NCBI RefSeq assembly: GCF_036075115.1
Contig: NZ_CP107958.1
Location: 6,200,001-6,264,000, forward strand
From: Streptomyces sp. NBC_00377
GTDB lineage: Bacteria; Actinomycetota; Actinomycetes; Streptomycetales; Streptomycetaceae
Length of the DNA stretch: 64,000 nucleotides
Direction of reading: 5' to 3'
In this document: positions 25,946-35,830 of the stretch, one piece after another
Layout: every line of letters begins with the position of its first letter
Numbering within the stretch: the first letter of the stretch is position 1
Translations under genes and position numbers: made by a program
Notes under the pieces: generated by a model
Seen by the model: only the letters and a program-made list of their open reading frames with translations
Databases searched by the model: none
Told to the model about the DNA's origin: nothing

Positions 25946-27699
25946 GCCGAGTCCATCAGGACGGCGGTGTCGTCCGGCAGCGGTGTGATCGTCTGGGTCC
26001 CGGTGACCGGGATCAGCCGGCCGTCGGTCCTGACCACGAACAGGATGTCGCGGTCCGCGGGGATCGGCTGGGATCCGGGCTGCACGTGGAAGCGGGCGCC
26101 GTGTTCGTACCGGCCCGCCAGGCGATGCCGGACGAGCGAGTGACCGAAGAGGATGTCGCCGCCGGTGTAGGGGGCGACCACTCCGTGGCTGTCCCGAGGC
26201 GGTCCCACCCGGTAGACGGGCCCTTGCACATTGTCCTTGACGACGACGGAGGCGAGGGCGTTGAAATCGTCGTCGTCGGTGAGCAGGAACACCGCCGTCA
26301 CACCTTCCAGCCGGGCTCGGGGGTTGGTCGCGGTGGCCAGCATCTCCCCGTGCGCGAGCTCGATTCCGGCTGCGGTGATCCGCCGGCGTTCCTCCTCGAG
26401 CCCGGCCCACATCAGGACGTCGAGCCCGGCGGCTTTCAGGGCCTTCCCGAGGCCGATCACCCATGGGGCCCCGCCCACCAGGAGCGGCCGTGTCCGCGCC
26501 GAGCGGACCACGCCCAGCTTCCGGGCCACGGGCGCGGCGGTCAGAGCGTAGACCAGGACCGTTCCCACGATCACGAGGAAGGTGATCGGCAGGATCTTGG
26601 ACGCGCCGGGCAGGCCCTTCTCCACGAGAGTGGCGGAGAAGGCGGACGCGGTCGAGGCCGCGACGATGCCGCGTGGCGCCATCCACCCGATGAAGCCCCA
26701 TTCACCCACGGTCAGGTCGGAACCCCAGGCGGAGGCGTACGCGATGAGCGGCCGGACCAGGAGGACGAGCACGGCGATCAGGATCAAGGAGGGAACCAGC
26801 ACGGGCACCACGGACGCGGGCGTGACCGCGGAGGAAATGGAGATGAACAGCAGCCCGATGATCATCTGTACAAGTGTTTCGAGGAAGGGCCTGCGGGCCG
26901 GCATGTCCAGGCCAGGGAGGTTGGTGATGGCCAGTCCGGTGAAGATGGCGGCGATGAGCCCGGTGTCGTCACGGGCGATGTCGCAGCCCGCGGAGACGAG
27001 GATCACCGTCGCCAACTGGGCCAGGGTGCCCAGTGTTTCGCCGAGCCGCAACTTGTGCAGCGTCAGCCAGAGGATGACGGTGCCCACCGCACCGCCCACG
27101 AGGCCGACGCCCACGCTGATCAGGAACTGCCCGATCTGATACCCCCGACCGAGGTCGACCCGGTGAGAAGTCGCGACCGCGTGGAAGACGACGGCTCCCA
27201 GGATGGCGCCGATCGGGTCGGTCAGCGTTCCCTCCCAGATCAGAATGCGCCGCAGTCGGTCCGTCGGCCGGACGTATTCGAGCAGAGGGCCGACGACGGT
27301 GGGACCGGACACGACGAGGATCATCCCGATCATCGCCGCCCCCCGCAGCGGGATGCCGAACAGGGCCGGCCCGATGCCTCCGACGGCGAAGAAGGTGACC
27401 AGGATGCCGATGACCAGCAGCCGGACGACGACCGAGCGGGTACGGCCGGTCAGGTTGCGCAGGTTCAGGCCGAGCCCCGCGTCGTAGAGGATCACGGAGA
27501 CGGACAGCGACACCAACGCGGGGAAGTCCGGGCCGACGAGCCGACCGGGGTGAATGACGTCAGTCAGGGCGCCCGCAGTGAAACCGACGGGCAGGAGAAT
27601 GATCAGCGCGGGGACGCGCAGCTTGTTCGCCAGGATCTGCGAACCCGTGGCGAGGGCGACCGTCAGGGCGATGCCCAGGAGGATGTCCTCGCCGGTCAT
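25942..27699 (-). CDS. CPA1-type Na+/H+ or K+/H+ antiporter with TrkA-N-like C-terminal domain
   Basis: 585 aa. Twelve or so membrane helices fill residues 1-400: LIILLPVGFTAGALTD, VSLSVSVILYDAGLGLNLR, MIGMILVVSGPTVVGPLLEY with a following WEGTLTDPIGAILGAVVFH (the ExxxTDP ion-binding stretch of the family) and GFIGWMAPRGIVAASTASAF. The last 180 residues form a soluble nucleotide-binding-like domain (WVIGLGKALKAAGLDVLMW, then TAVFLLTDDDDFNALASV) resembling a TrkA-N/RCK regulatory domain. The ATG at 27699 is supported by AAGAGGAGG about 9 bases upstream; the frame stays open to 28161, but that extension is Arg-rich and not membrane-like. Coupled to DUF2254. Confidence 0.88.
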   Translation of the reverse strand: MTGEDILLGIALTVALATGSQILANKLRVPALIILLPVGFTAGALTDVIHPGRLVGPDFPALVSLSVSVILYDAGLGLNLRNLTGRTRSVVVRLLVIGILVTFFAVGGIGPALFGIPLRGAAMIGMILVVSGPTVVGPLLEYVRPTDRLRRILIWEGTLTDPIGAILGAVVFHAVATSHRVDLGRGYQIGQFLISVGVGLVGGAVGTVILWLTLHKLRLGETLGTLAQLATVILVSAGCDIARDDTGLIAAIFTGLAITNLPGLDMPARRPFLETLVQMIIGLLFISISSAVTPASVVPVLVPSLILIAVLVLLVRPLIAYASAWGSDLTVGEWGFIGWMAPRGIVAASTASAFSATLVEKGLPGASKILPITFLVIVGTVLVYALTAAPVARKLGVVRSARTRPLLVGGAPWVIGLGKALKAAGLDVLMWAGLEEERRRITAAGIELAHGEMLATATNPRARLEGVTAVFLLTDDDDFNALASVVVKDNVQGPVYRVGPPRDSHGVVAPYTGGDILFGHSLVRHRLAGRYEHGARFHVQPGSQPIPADRDILFVVRTDGRLIPVTGTQTITPLPDDTAVLMDSA

Positions 27700-28174
27700 A
27701 GCGGTCGACCTCCTCTTGACGCTCGCCGCCTTGAATGCAAGCGCGGCCACCCCCGTCCACCGGGGGATCTGGGAATCCGACCGCGCCCGACCTGACCCCG
27801 ATGAGAGGCGCTGCGGGATCTCCGCGGAGTCCGCTCCGTGTCCGGGGCAACCGTGGGCAGGAAGGCGGGGTGCATATCGATCCAATCCACTACACCTTCG
27901 TACGGCACGCATCGCCACCGAGCCGTCCGAGTGACCCAGGACGTCTTCGCCGACGCCGGGCAAGGCGTTGAGGGCGGGGCGACGACGAGGCCGAGGAGAT
28001 CGGATCCTGCGCGCGCCGGTCAGGGAGACGCTCAGCCGCGAGCGGGCGTGGACACGACAGGCTCGGACGCGGCCGACGTCTGCGGCGACTCGCCGTCCCC
28101 TTGGGCGTACTGCGCTGCCCGTGGTGCGGACAGGACGTGGCATCGCCTCCGATGTGGTCACTTGATCAGCAGGA
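27700..28174. other. Gene-free stretch
   Basis: 475 bp upstream of the antiporter. Its promoter must lie in the first part. Short plus-strand frames (for example LGVLRCPWCGQDVASPP near 28100) are not supported by a start or ribosome site. Confidence 0.4.
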
Positions 28175-28688
28175 CTACGGCAGGCCGCCCACCGGGACGG
28201 TCAGCGCGGTCGCCTCGGCCTCGGTCTCGCGGGTCACGGGAATCTCCGGGGTGCGGAACCGGTCGAGGAAGGCAGGCGCGATCGCCGGGATGATCAGGTA
28301 GACCAAGAGGACGACGAGTGCCTGCGTGGTCCCGTGGCCGTCGAAGTAGATGGAGTTGCGGAGCAGGATGTAGGCGTTCCGAGGCGGCAGGAACGGTCCG
28401 ATGTCACGCCGGCTTTTGGCGGGGACCACGACCAGGGTGTCGCTCGACTTGCCCGGCAGGTAGGCGCCATAGAGCTTGCTCTGGCCGATCGCCTTCATCA
28501 CCGCAGACTCATCGGCGTAACTGTGGGTCTCCAGTGACACCTTCGAAGCCACCGCGTTCACGACCGGGGACGCACCGGTCACCCCGAACGGAGTGTTGCG
28601 CAGGACGAGCAATTGCAGTGCACTGACCAGGCAGAGAGCGAACACGCTCTGCGACCCCCAGGGCGATCAAGGCCTTCCTCAGCACGTG
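28175..28688 (-). pseudogene. ABC-2-type/YhgE-like membrane protein, frameshifted and internally deleted
   Basis: The start region at 28688 reads VLRKALIALGV, then the frame shifts to SVFALCLVSALQLLVLRNTP, a first membrane helix. The extracellular part (LETHSYADESAVMKAIGQSK, GAYLPGKSSDTLVVVPAKS) resembles ABC-2/DUF3533-type proteins, but it jumps straight to the last helix (ILLRNSIYFDGHGTTQALVV, LVYLIIPAIAPAF). The central four or so helices, about 150-200 residues, are missing. The remaining 157-residue frame could be translated but not as a working transporter. Confidence 0.65.
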
Positions 28689-29231
28689 AAAGCCTCTCGG
28701 TCCGCGTCGGCCCTGACGCTCGCACTGTGCAGGGGCAGGCGGCGCCCGCTCCGAGCAATCGACGGCATCCGCCGATCCGGGGCTCCTGCTCCGACTGGCT
28801 TGCTACGCATCGCTTCCATGCGTGCACGCTATGTTCACCCTGTCAGTCGGGCACGCCGAGTGTTCATCAGGCTGAGTGAGCGTGTGAGCGAGGGGCTTTC
28901 GGCCGCTAGCGGACGTCCAGGCCGCCCCCTGACAGGGGCCCTGGCGGAGCGGGGTGGGGTCCTCGATCACCACAACGGTGGTGACCTGTCCCTGCACGGG
29001 CGTCCGGCGGATCGGGGCAGTTCTTAACCCGATCGTGTGGCGTGCCTGGCCAAGTGTGGTTATGTTGCGTGCCGGTTTGTCGTATTTGCGCCGCAGGGTG
29101 TTTTCGTCTGGGAGCCGGGTACGCGACGGCTCCTGTGGCTTGTCCTGACGGACCTGGCCGACGTCCAGCCGTACTCCTGCGCGTCGTCCGGTTGCCGAGG
29201 GCGTTCGTCCGCAAACGCTGAGGGAGAGAAC
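28689..29231. other. Upstream region of the dehydrogenase/NDH-2 operon, no gene
   Basis: 543 bp. An inverted repeat CCCCTGACAGGGG lies at about 28923-28936. The segment 29020-29100 is AT-richer than its surroundings (TTCTTAACCC, GGTTATGTTGCG), as expected for a promoter zone. No open frame on either strand looks like protein. Confidence 0.4.
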
Positions 29232-30074
29232 GTGGTGGCAGGAAACGTCGACACGAGCCAGGGAGCGGTGTCCGCGCAGCTCCTCAGGGGCCAGAAGGCG
29301 CTGGTGACCGGGGCCAACTCGGGCATCGGCCTGGCTACCGCCGTTGCCCTGGGCCGGGCCGGAGCGGACGTCGTGGTGAACTACGTCGTCGGCGCGGACG
29401 AGGCCGAGAAGGTCGTGGCGGACATCGAGGGCTTCGGGGTCCGCGCCTACGCCCACGAGGCCGACGTGTCCGACGAGGACCAGGTGACCGCCATGGTCGC
29501 GCGGATGGTCGAGGAGTTCGGCACCATCGACATCATGGTGGCCAACGCGGGCCTCCAGCGGGACGCGGCCGTGACGGAGATGACGCTCGCCCAGTGGCAG
29601 AAGGTCATCGACGTCAATCTGACCGGTCAGTTCCTGTGCGCGCGGGAGGCTGCCAAGGAGTTCGTCCGGCGCGGCGTGGTGGAGGAGGTCTCCCGTTCGG
29701 CCGGGAAGATCATCTGCATGAGCTCGGTCCACCAGATCGTCCCGTGGGCGGGGCACGTGAACTACGCCTCCTCCAAGGGGGGTGTGGGCATGCTGATGCA
29801 GACCCTCGCCCAGGAGCTCGCCCCGAAGCGGATCAGGGTCAACGCGGTCGCACCCGGCGCCATCCGCACGCCGATCAACCGCGACGCCTGGTCCACCCCC
29901 GAGGCCGAGGCCGACCTGCTGCGCCTGATCCCCTACCGCCGCGTGGGCGACCCGGACGACATCGCCAACGCCGTCGTCGCCATGGCGTCCGACCTGCTCG
30001 ACTACGTCGTCGGCACCACCCTGTACGTCGACGGCGGAATGACGCTCTTCCCCGGCTTCGCCACCGGGGGCTGA
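29232..30074 (+). CDS. SDR-family glucose 1-dehydrogenase-like oxidoreductase
   Basis: 280 aa. Classical short-chain dehydrogenase: cofactor motif ALVTGANSGIGLATAVALG (TGxxxGIG), VANAG near residue 95, catalytic Ser in CMSSVHQIVPWAGHVNYASSKGG with Tyr and Lys in YASSK, and the GGMTLFPGF C-terminus found in glucose 1-dehydrogenases. Two adjacent GTG codons (29232 and 29235) follow AGGGAGAG; I use the first. It would oxidise beta-D-glucose to gluconolactone with NAD(P)+. NDH-2 begins six bases after its stop, so the two form an operon. Exact sugar not provable from sequence. Confidence 0.85.
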   Translation: MVAGNVDTSQGAVSAQLLRGQKALVTGANSGIGLATAVALGRAGADVVVNYVVGADEAEKVVADIEGFGVRAYAHEADVSDEDQVTAMVARMVEEFGTIDIMVANAGLQRDAAVTEMTLAQWQKVIDVNLTGQFLCAREAAKEFVRRGVVEEVSRSAGKIICMSSVHQIVPWAGHVNYASSKGGVGMLMQTLAQELAPKRIRVNAVAPGAIRTPINRDAWSTPEAEADLLRLIPYRRVGDPDDIANAVVAMASDLLDYVVGTTLYVDGGMTLFPGFATGG

Positions 30075-30080
30075 TCTGCG

Positions 30081-31418
30081 ATGCAGGATCACATCACGCC
30101 CCGCCGGGTGGTGATCCTCGGCGGAGGGTTCGCGGGGCTGTTCGCCGCCCGTGCCCTCCGGAAGTCGCCGGTGGCCGTGACCGTGGTCGACCGCCGCGCC
30201 CACCACCTCTTCCAACCGCTGCTGTACCAGTGCGCCTCCGGCATCCTGTCCGAGGGGCAGATCGCCCAACCGCTGCGCGGGGTCCTGCGGCGCCATCACA
30301 ACGTGAGGTGCGTCCTCGCCGAAGCCACCGACGTGGACGCCGGCGCCCGGGTGGTGCACGCCCGGCGGCCCGGTGGCGGAATTGTTCAGCTGCCCTATGA
30401 CGATCTGATCGTCGCGGTGGGGATGCGCCAGTCCTACTTCGGGCACGACGAGTTCGCCGCGCACGCCCCCGGCATGAAGACCCTGGACGACGCGCTCGAC
30501 ATCCGCCGACGGATCTACCGGGCGTTCGAGATGGCCGAAACGGCGGCCAACGAGCGGGAACGGCAGCGGTGGCTCACCTTCGCCCTCGTCGGCGGCGGGC
30601 CGACCGGTGTCGAACTCGCCGGACAGCTCCGGGAGATCGCCGACCACACGCTCGACCGGGAGTTCCAGAGAATCGATTCCGCCAAGGCCCGGGTGCTGCT
30701 CTTCGAAGGGTCCGACGCGGTGCTGGGCGCGTTCGGCCCCCCACTGGCCCACCGTGCGGCGCGAACCCTGCGGGACCTCGGTGTGGAGCTCCACCTGGGC
30801 ACGAGGGTCACCGACATCGACGCGCACGGCCTGACGGTACGGGACCGTGACGGCAGGACGACGTGGTTCGGCGCACGCACGGTGCTGTGGACGGCGGGCG
30901 TCGAGGCCCCGCCGATCGCCGCGGCGCTGGCCCGGGCGACCGGCGCCGAGCAGGACCGGGCCGGCCGCATCCTCGTCGGACCCGACCTCACCGTGCCCGG
31001 CCATCCGGAGATCCGGGTCACCGGTGACGTGATGAGCCTGAACAGGCTGCCGGGCCTGGCCGAGGTCGCCATGCAGTCCGGGGCGTACGCGGGCCGGACG
31101 GTGAGGCACCAGGTCGAAGGCAGGACGAAGAAGCCGAAGCCCTTCAAGTGCGTGGATCTCGGCAGCGCCGCCTACATCGCCCGCGGCCGCGCTGTGGTCA
31201 AGGCCGGCCCGCTGCATCTGTCGGGATTCACCGGCTGGCTTGCCTGGCTCTTCATCCACCTGGCCTTTCTCACCGGCTTCCGCAGCAGGATGGGCGCTGT
31301 GCTCAGCTGGTCCGTCGCCTTCGCCACCAGCTCGCGCCGGGAACGCGCGTTCACCCTGCCCGACACCGACGGATCGGCGGTCGGGGCGGGCGGCCCGAAG
31401 GCGCCACCGCCTCCCTGA
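30081..31418 (+). CDS. Type II NADH dehydrogenase (NDH-2)
   Basis: 445-aa monotopic flavoprotein that passes electrons from NADH to menaquinone without pumping protons. FAD motif VVILGGGFAGLFAARALRK at residues 9-27, quinone-site-like QPLLYQCASGILS near 45, NADH motif FALVGGGPTGVELAGQL near 171, and TGDVMSLNRLPGLAEVAMQS near 313. A hydrophobic GFTGWLAWLFIHLAFLTGF near residue 380 is the membrane-anchoring segment. It is tightly linked to the glucose dehydrogenase before it and cytochrome bd after it, forming a short respiratory chain. Confidence 0.9.
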   Translation: MQDHITPRRVVILGGGFAGLFAARALRKSPVAVTVVDRRAHHLFQPLLYQCASGILSEGQIAQPLRGVLRRHHNVRCVLAEATDVDAGARVVHARRPGGGIVQLPYDDLIVAVGMRQSYFGHDEFAAHAPGMKTLDDALDIRRRIYRAFEMAETAANERERQRWLTFALVGGGPTGVELAGQLREIADHTLDREFQRIDSAKARVLLFEGSDAVLGAFGPPLAHRAARTLRDLGVELHLGTRVTDIDAHGLTVRDRDGRTTWFGARTVLWTAGVEAPPIAAALARATGAEQDRAGRILVGPDLTVPGHPEIRVTGDVMSLNRLPGLAEVAMQSGAYAGRTVRHQVEGRTKKPKPFKCVDLGSAAYIARGRAVVKAGPLHLSGFTGWLAWLFIHLAFLTGFRSRMGAVLSWSVAFATSSRRERAFTLPDTDGSAVGAGGPKAPPPP

Positions 31419-31512
31419 GAACGCGCCGTCCGGGCCGATTCTCTCCGGGCGTCCCCCGCATCCTGTCCCTCCTCAGCCCGCCACTCCGGCAGGGCAGACC
31501 ATCGAGGCGCAC

Positions 31513-33000
31513 ATGCTCAGCACCGTTGCACTTCTGGCCGACAGCACCCCGGCCCAACTCCTGCCGGCACGGGAGCTGATGGCCTTCACCCTGGCCTCGC
31601 ACATCCTGCTGGTCCCGTTCGGCGTCGCACTGCCCTTCATCACGCTGCTCATGCACCACCGGGCGCTGCGCCGCAACGACCCCGTCGCCCTCCTGCTCGC
31701 CCGGCGCTGGTCGGCGGTGATGGCCGTCCAGTTCGCCATCGGCATCATCACCGGCACCGTGCTGTCCTTCGAGTTCGGGCTGCTGTGGCCCGGCATGATG
31801 GGCCGCTGGGGCGACGTCTTCGGCCTCGGGTTCGGCGTCGAGGCATGGGCATTCTTCCTCGAGGCCGTCCTGATCGCGATCTACCTCTACGGCTGGCGCC
31901 GACTCAAGCCCTGGACGCACTTCTGGCTCGCCGTACCGCTGCCGCTGGCCGCCCTGATGGGGGCGTTCGGCATCATCGCGGCCAACTCCTGGATGAACAC
32001 CCCCCAGGGATTCAGCCTGGACGCCCAGGGCAAACCGATCCACGTCGACGTGCAACAGGCGATCTTCACACCGATGTTCGGACCGGAGTACTGGCACTTC
32101 GTGGTCGCGATGCTCCTGACCGCCGGCTACGTGGTCGCCGGGGTGTACGCGGTCGGCTGGCTGCGCGGGCGTCGCGACCGCTACCACCGGCTCGGCTTCA
32201 CCGTGCCGTTCACGGTCGCCGCGATCCTCACTCCCGTCCAGTTCATGCTGGGCGACTCCGCCGCCCGCGCCGTCTTCCACAAGCAGCCGATCAAGTTTGC
32301 CGCCACGGAGATCGTCTGGAAGACCGACACCCACGTACCGGAGTACATGTTCGGGCGGTTGCATCCCGATGGGACGATCTCCGGAGGGATCAAGATCCCT
32401 CAACTGGACTCGATCCTCGCCGGCTTCAAGCCCAGCACCCAGGTCACAGGCCTGACCTCGGTCCCCGCGAGCGACCGTCCGACGGCCACCCAGGCCACCA
32501 TCGCCCACTGGGCCTTCGACATCATGGTCACCATCGGCAGCCTGCTGATCCTGCTCGCGCTCTGGTACGCCTGGTCCTGGTGGAGACATCGGGACAACCC
32601 GCGCAGCCGCTGGTTCTACCGCTGTGCCGCGCTCGCCGGAGTCGCCTGCCTCTTCACCGTGGAGTGCGGCTGGATCACCACCGAGGTCGGCCGTCAGCCC
32701 TGGATCGTCTACAACCACATGAGGGTCTCGGAGGCGGTCACCAGCACGAGCGCCGGATCCCTGTGGACGATGCTCGGCATCGTCATCGTCGTGTACGTGG
32801 CTGTCTTCGGCGCGTTCCTCGCGGTCGTCCTGAAGATGCGCACCCGCTGGCGCATCGAGGATGAGGGTGCGGCCGCGGCGCGCGCCGAACAGCCGCCCGA
32901 GACCGACACCCCCTACGGGCCCAGGAGCGAGCCCGAGCCGACAGCCTCCGGCGCAGCGCCTGGCGGCGGCTCCGGCCACACCTCCGGCGGTGCGTCGTAA
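31513..33000 (+). CDS. cydA: Cytochrome bd ubiquinol oxidase subunit I
   Basis: 495 aa, about nine membrane helices. Start at ATG 31513 (MLSTVALLADSTPAQ). Expected haem ligands are visible: His in LASHILLVPFG (b595 position), His in GPEYWHFVVAM (b558) and Met in YNHMRVSEAV (b558). The GRQPW motif of CydA is intact in TEVGRQPWIV. The quinol-binding Q loop is the short type. It ends overlapping cydB. With NDH-2 upstream, it gives low-oxygen respiration of NADH. The assembly exporter cydCD is not in the window. Confidence 0.95.
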   Translation: MLSTVALLADSTPAQLLPARELMAFTLASHILLVPFGVALPFITLLMHHRALRRNDPVALLLARRWSAVMAVQFAIGIITGTVLSFEFGLLWPGMMGRWGDVFGLGFGVEAWAFFLEAVLIAIYLYGWRRLKPWTHFWLAVPLPLAALMGAFGIIAANSWMNTPQGFSLDAQGKPIHVDVQQAIFTPMFGPEYWHFVVAMLLTAGYVVAGVYAVGWLRGRRDRYHRLGFTVPFTVAAILTPVQFMLGDSAARAVFHKQPIKFAATEIVWKTDTHVPEYMFGRLHPDGTISGGIKIPQLDSILAGFKPSTQVTGLTSVPASDRPTATQATIAHWAFDIMVTIGSLLILLALWYAWSWWRHRDNPRSRWFYRCAALAGVACLFTVECGWITTEVGRQPWIVYNHMRVSEAVTSTSAGSLWTMLGIVIVVYVAVFGAFLAVVLKMRTRWRIEDEGAAAARAEQPPETDTPYGPRSEPEPTASGAAPGGGSGHTSGGAS

Positions 33001-34010
33001 TGGCCGAATTCATCGCATGGGTGCTGGTGGTCGCGATCGCCGCCTACGCCTGCGCCGGGGGCACCGACTACGGCGCGGGTCTCTGGGATCTCCTCGCGGG
33101 CGGGGCGGAGCGCGGCAAGCGGCCACGCTGGCTGATCGACCACGCCATGGCACCGGTCTGGGAGGCCAACAACGTCTGGCTGATCTTCGTTCTGGTGATC
33201 ATGTGGACCGGCTTCCCGACGATGTTCCAGGCCGTCTTCTCCGCCATGTGGCTGCCGCTCGCCCTCGCCGCTGTCGGCCTCGTGCTCCGCGGCGCCGGGT
33301 TCGCCCTGCGCAAGCCGACCCGACGCCTGGCCCAACAACGGATCTACGGTGCGATGTTCGCCGTCTCGTCACTGGTGACGCCGTTTTTCTTCGGGGCGGT
33401 GCTCGGCGGCATCGCCTCCGGGCACGTCGAGGTCGGCACGACCGCCTCGGCCGACGCCTGGGCCAATGGAACCTCCGTCCTGACGGGGCTGCTGGCCGTC
33501 GCCGCCACCGCCTTCCTCGGTGCGGTCTTCCTGTGTTCCGACGCCCTTCGGTTCGACGCGCACGACCTCGTCGACTATTTCCGCCTGCGCGCGCTGCTCG
33601 CCTTCGCCGTGGTCGTCGTTCTCGCACTCATCGCCCTGCCGGTCACCCACGACGACGCCCGCTACGTCTGGGACGGCCTCACCGGGGGCATGGGACTGCT
33701 GCTCATCGTTCTCGCGGCGGTCTGTGGTCTGGCCACGGTGCTGCTCGTGTGGCGCCGGACCTACGGTTGGTCGCGCTACACGTCGGTGGCGAGCGTGGCC
33801 CTGGTCGTCGGCGCCTGGGGCTTCGCGCAGCGGCCCTACCTGCTGCCCACCACGCTGACGGTGACCGAGGCGGCCGGCGCCCCGCACACCCTGCGCTGGC
33901 TGATGATCGTCACGGCCATCGCGATCGTGCTGGTCGGTCCCGCACTGGTTCTGCTCTACCGGCTCGACACGATGGGGGAGTTGGAGGAGCTCACCGACGC
34001 CGACACCTGA
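33000..34010 (+). CDS. cydB: Cytochrome bd ubiquinol oxidase subunit II
   Basis: 336 aa, about eight membrane helices. Starts MAEFIAWVLVVAIAAYACAG at 33000, the last base of the cydA stop (TAATGG overlap), so translation is coupled. The conserved WEANNVWLIFVLVIMWTGFP stretch near residue 52 and DHAMAPVWE just before it are standard CydB signatures. Ends in a charged tail (LDTMGELEELTDADT). It converges with the GMC oxidoreductase across 65 bp. Confidence 0.95.
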   Translation: MAEFIAWVLVVAIAAYACAGGTDYGAGLWDLLAGGAERGKRPRWLIDHAMAPVWEANNVWLIFVLVIMWTGFPTMFQAVFSAMWLPLALAAVGLVLRGAGFALRKPTRRLAQQRIYGAMFAVSSLVTPFFFGAVLGGIASGHVEVGTTASADAWANGTSVLTGLLAVAATAFLGAVFLCSDALRFDAHDLVDYFRLRALLAFAVVVVLALIALPVTHDDARYVWDGLTGGMGLLLIVLAAVCGLATVLLVWRRTYGWSRYTSVASVALVVGAWGFAQRPYLLPTTLTVTEAAGAPHTLRWLMIVTAIAIVLVGPALVLLYRLDTMGELEELTDADT

Positions 34011-34075
34011 CCCGCCAGAGCGCCCGGCGGCGATCTGTAGCGGCGCTCGGCTAGCCCAAGCGAGAGAGCCGCCGG

Positions 34076-35656
34076 TCAGTTCAGCCGGGCGGCGATGTGG
34101 TCGCCGACCCGCAGGGCGTTGGCGATGGCGGTCAGCGACGGGTTCACCGCGCCGATGCTGGGGAAGAAGCTGGTGTCCACGACATAGAGGTTGTCGAGGT
34201 CGTGGGCTTTGCAGTAGACGTCGAGGGCCGAACTCTTCGGGTCGTCGCCGAACCGCACGGTGCCGGCCTGGTGGGCGGTGGCACCGATCGGCATGCCCTT
34301 GTGCAGGTAGATGCTGTGGTCCAGCAGGTGGTGCTCGTGCATGCCCAGGTGACCGAGCATGCCCCGCAGCTTGTGCTGGAGGCGCTTGAGTCCGGCGGTG
34401 TTGTTCTTCTCGTCGAGAGCCAGGTGGATGGCGTCGTCCTTGTCGAGGGTGACGCGGCTCTCGGGCAGCGGAAGGTCTTCCCCGCACAGCCAGAAGTCGA
34501 CGGCGTGGTGGGCGAGTACCTCGAAGGGCATGTCGGGTGTGACGGCACCGGCCCAGCGCGGTGCCTCGCCGTGGATCTGGTCGGCGTCCGACTTGCCGAG
34601 CATCTGGATGCCGCCGAGCGGGTAGTCCCAGTCGTCCGCGCCGAGATACCAGTCGTTCAGCGCCAGGGTCTTCTGGAACCGGGTCGGGTTGGGCTCCTTC
34701 GACACTGCCATCAGCGCCAGGTTGTTGTGCCGCATGTAGTGGCGTCCCACCACGTCCGAACTGTTGGCCAGGCCGCCGGGGTGCTTGTCGTTGGCCGAAC
34801 GCAGCAGCAGCACGGCGGAGTTGACCGCGCCGGCGGCGACCACCACGATGTCGGCGCTGAATTCCTCGGTCGTTCCGTTGTCGAGCTCGGCGACTACTTT
34901 GGTGACGGTGCGTCCGGTGGGGTCGGTCTCCAGGCGCCGCACGTTGGCGCCGGTCACCATCGTGACGTTGTCATGCTTCAGCGCCGGGTCGACGCAGATC
35001 ACCTGCGCGTCGGACTTCGCGCCCACCAGACAGGGGAATCCGTCCACCCGGTCGCAGCGGATGCAGACGCTGTCGTGGGTGGCCCGGCCGTGCTCGTCCT
35101 GGACGAGGTTCACGCCGATCGGCAGGTGGAAGGGGTGCAGGCCCACCTTGCCGAGATCGTCGCTGAGCTGCTGGATACGCGCCTCGTGCTCGACCGGCGG
35201 GTAGGCGTACTGCGCGCTGGTTGGCCCTCCGGTGGGGTCCTCGCCGTGCCGGCCGTGCACCAGGTAGAGGTGCTCGGCCTCGGTGTAGTACGGCTCCAGG
35301 TCGTCGTAGTGGATCGGCCAGGCTGGAGAGACGCCGTTGTGGTGGCGCAGTTCGCCGAAGTCCTCGGGACGGAGCCGGAAGAGCGCGGCGCCGTAGAACT
35401 TGGTGTTGCCCCCGACGTAGTAGTTGACCTCCGGCGGGAACTCCTTGCCGTGCTTGTCGTACCAGAACTCCGGGGCACGGTACTTGCCCTTGACGAAGAC
35501 GGCGGTGGAGTCCCAGTTGTCCCGCTCCCGCGGCAGGTAGCCGCCGCGCTCCAGTATCAGGATCCGTTTGCCGGTGGGGGCCAGCCGGTGGGCGAGCGTT
35601 CCGCCGCCCGCTCCCGTACCGATGACGATGACGTCGTAGTGCTGATCGTCGGCCAT
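34076..35656 (-). CDS. GMC-family FAD-dependent oxidoreductase
   Basis: 526 aa. N-terminal FAD motif VIVIGTGAGGGTLAHRLAP (residues 10-28), GGNTKFYGAALFR substrate-loop region, and the C-terminal VDTSFFPSIGAVNPSLTAIA with the GMC signature. No signal peptide. The start is ATG 35656 (MADDQHYDVIV); the frame is open further upstream, but that stretch is unlike the family. GMC enzymes oxidise alcohols and sugars (glucose, gluconate, choline and others). Here it sits among sugar-oxidation genes, so a sugar or polyol substrate is a reasonable guess only. Confidence 0.87.
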   Translation of the reverse strand: MADDQHYDVIVIGTGAGGGTLAHRLAPTGKRILILERGGYLPRERDNWDSTAVFVKGKYRAPEFWYDKHGKEFPPEVNYYVGGNTKFYGAALFRLRPEDFGELRHHNGVSPAWPIHYDDLEPYYTEAEHLYLVHGRHGEDPTGGPTSAQYAYPPVEHEARIQQLSDDLGKVGLHPFHLPIGVNLVQDEHGRATHDSVCIRCDRVDGFPCLVGAKSDAQVICVDPALKHDNVTMVTGANVRRLETDPTGRTVTKVVAELDNGTTEEFSADIVVVAAGAVNSAVLLLRSANDKHPGGLANSSDVVGRHYMRHNNLALMAVSKEPNPTRFQKTLALNDWYLGADDWDYPLGGIQMLGKSDADQIHGEAPRWAGAVTPDMPFEVLAHHAVDFWLCGEDLPLPESRVTLDKDDAIHLALDEKNNTAGLKRLQHKLRGMLGHLGMHEHHLLDHSIYLHKGMPIGATAHQAGTVRFGDDPKSSALDVYCKAHDLDNLYVVDTSFFPSIGAVNPSLTAIANALRVGDHIAARLN

Positions 35657-35830
35657 GAGAGGGTCCCGTTCTAGGAGTCGTCGGCTGTCCTGGCCGTAGT
35701 GCCCGCCCGGAGGGGGCCGCTGCGCCGCGTCGCTCCGGACAGGCACTCGACAATCGGAACATTTAGGTCCAAATTTCACCGTAACGGGTGGGTGGGGCAG
35801 GAGCGACCCGGGAGCCGGACAGGTGCGCGG

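Noticed and set aside
28803..31259. Very long minus-strand open frame opposite the SDR and NDH-2 genes
   Set aside because: A GC-rich antisense shadow; the plus-strand genes carry clear enzyme motifs.
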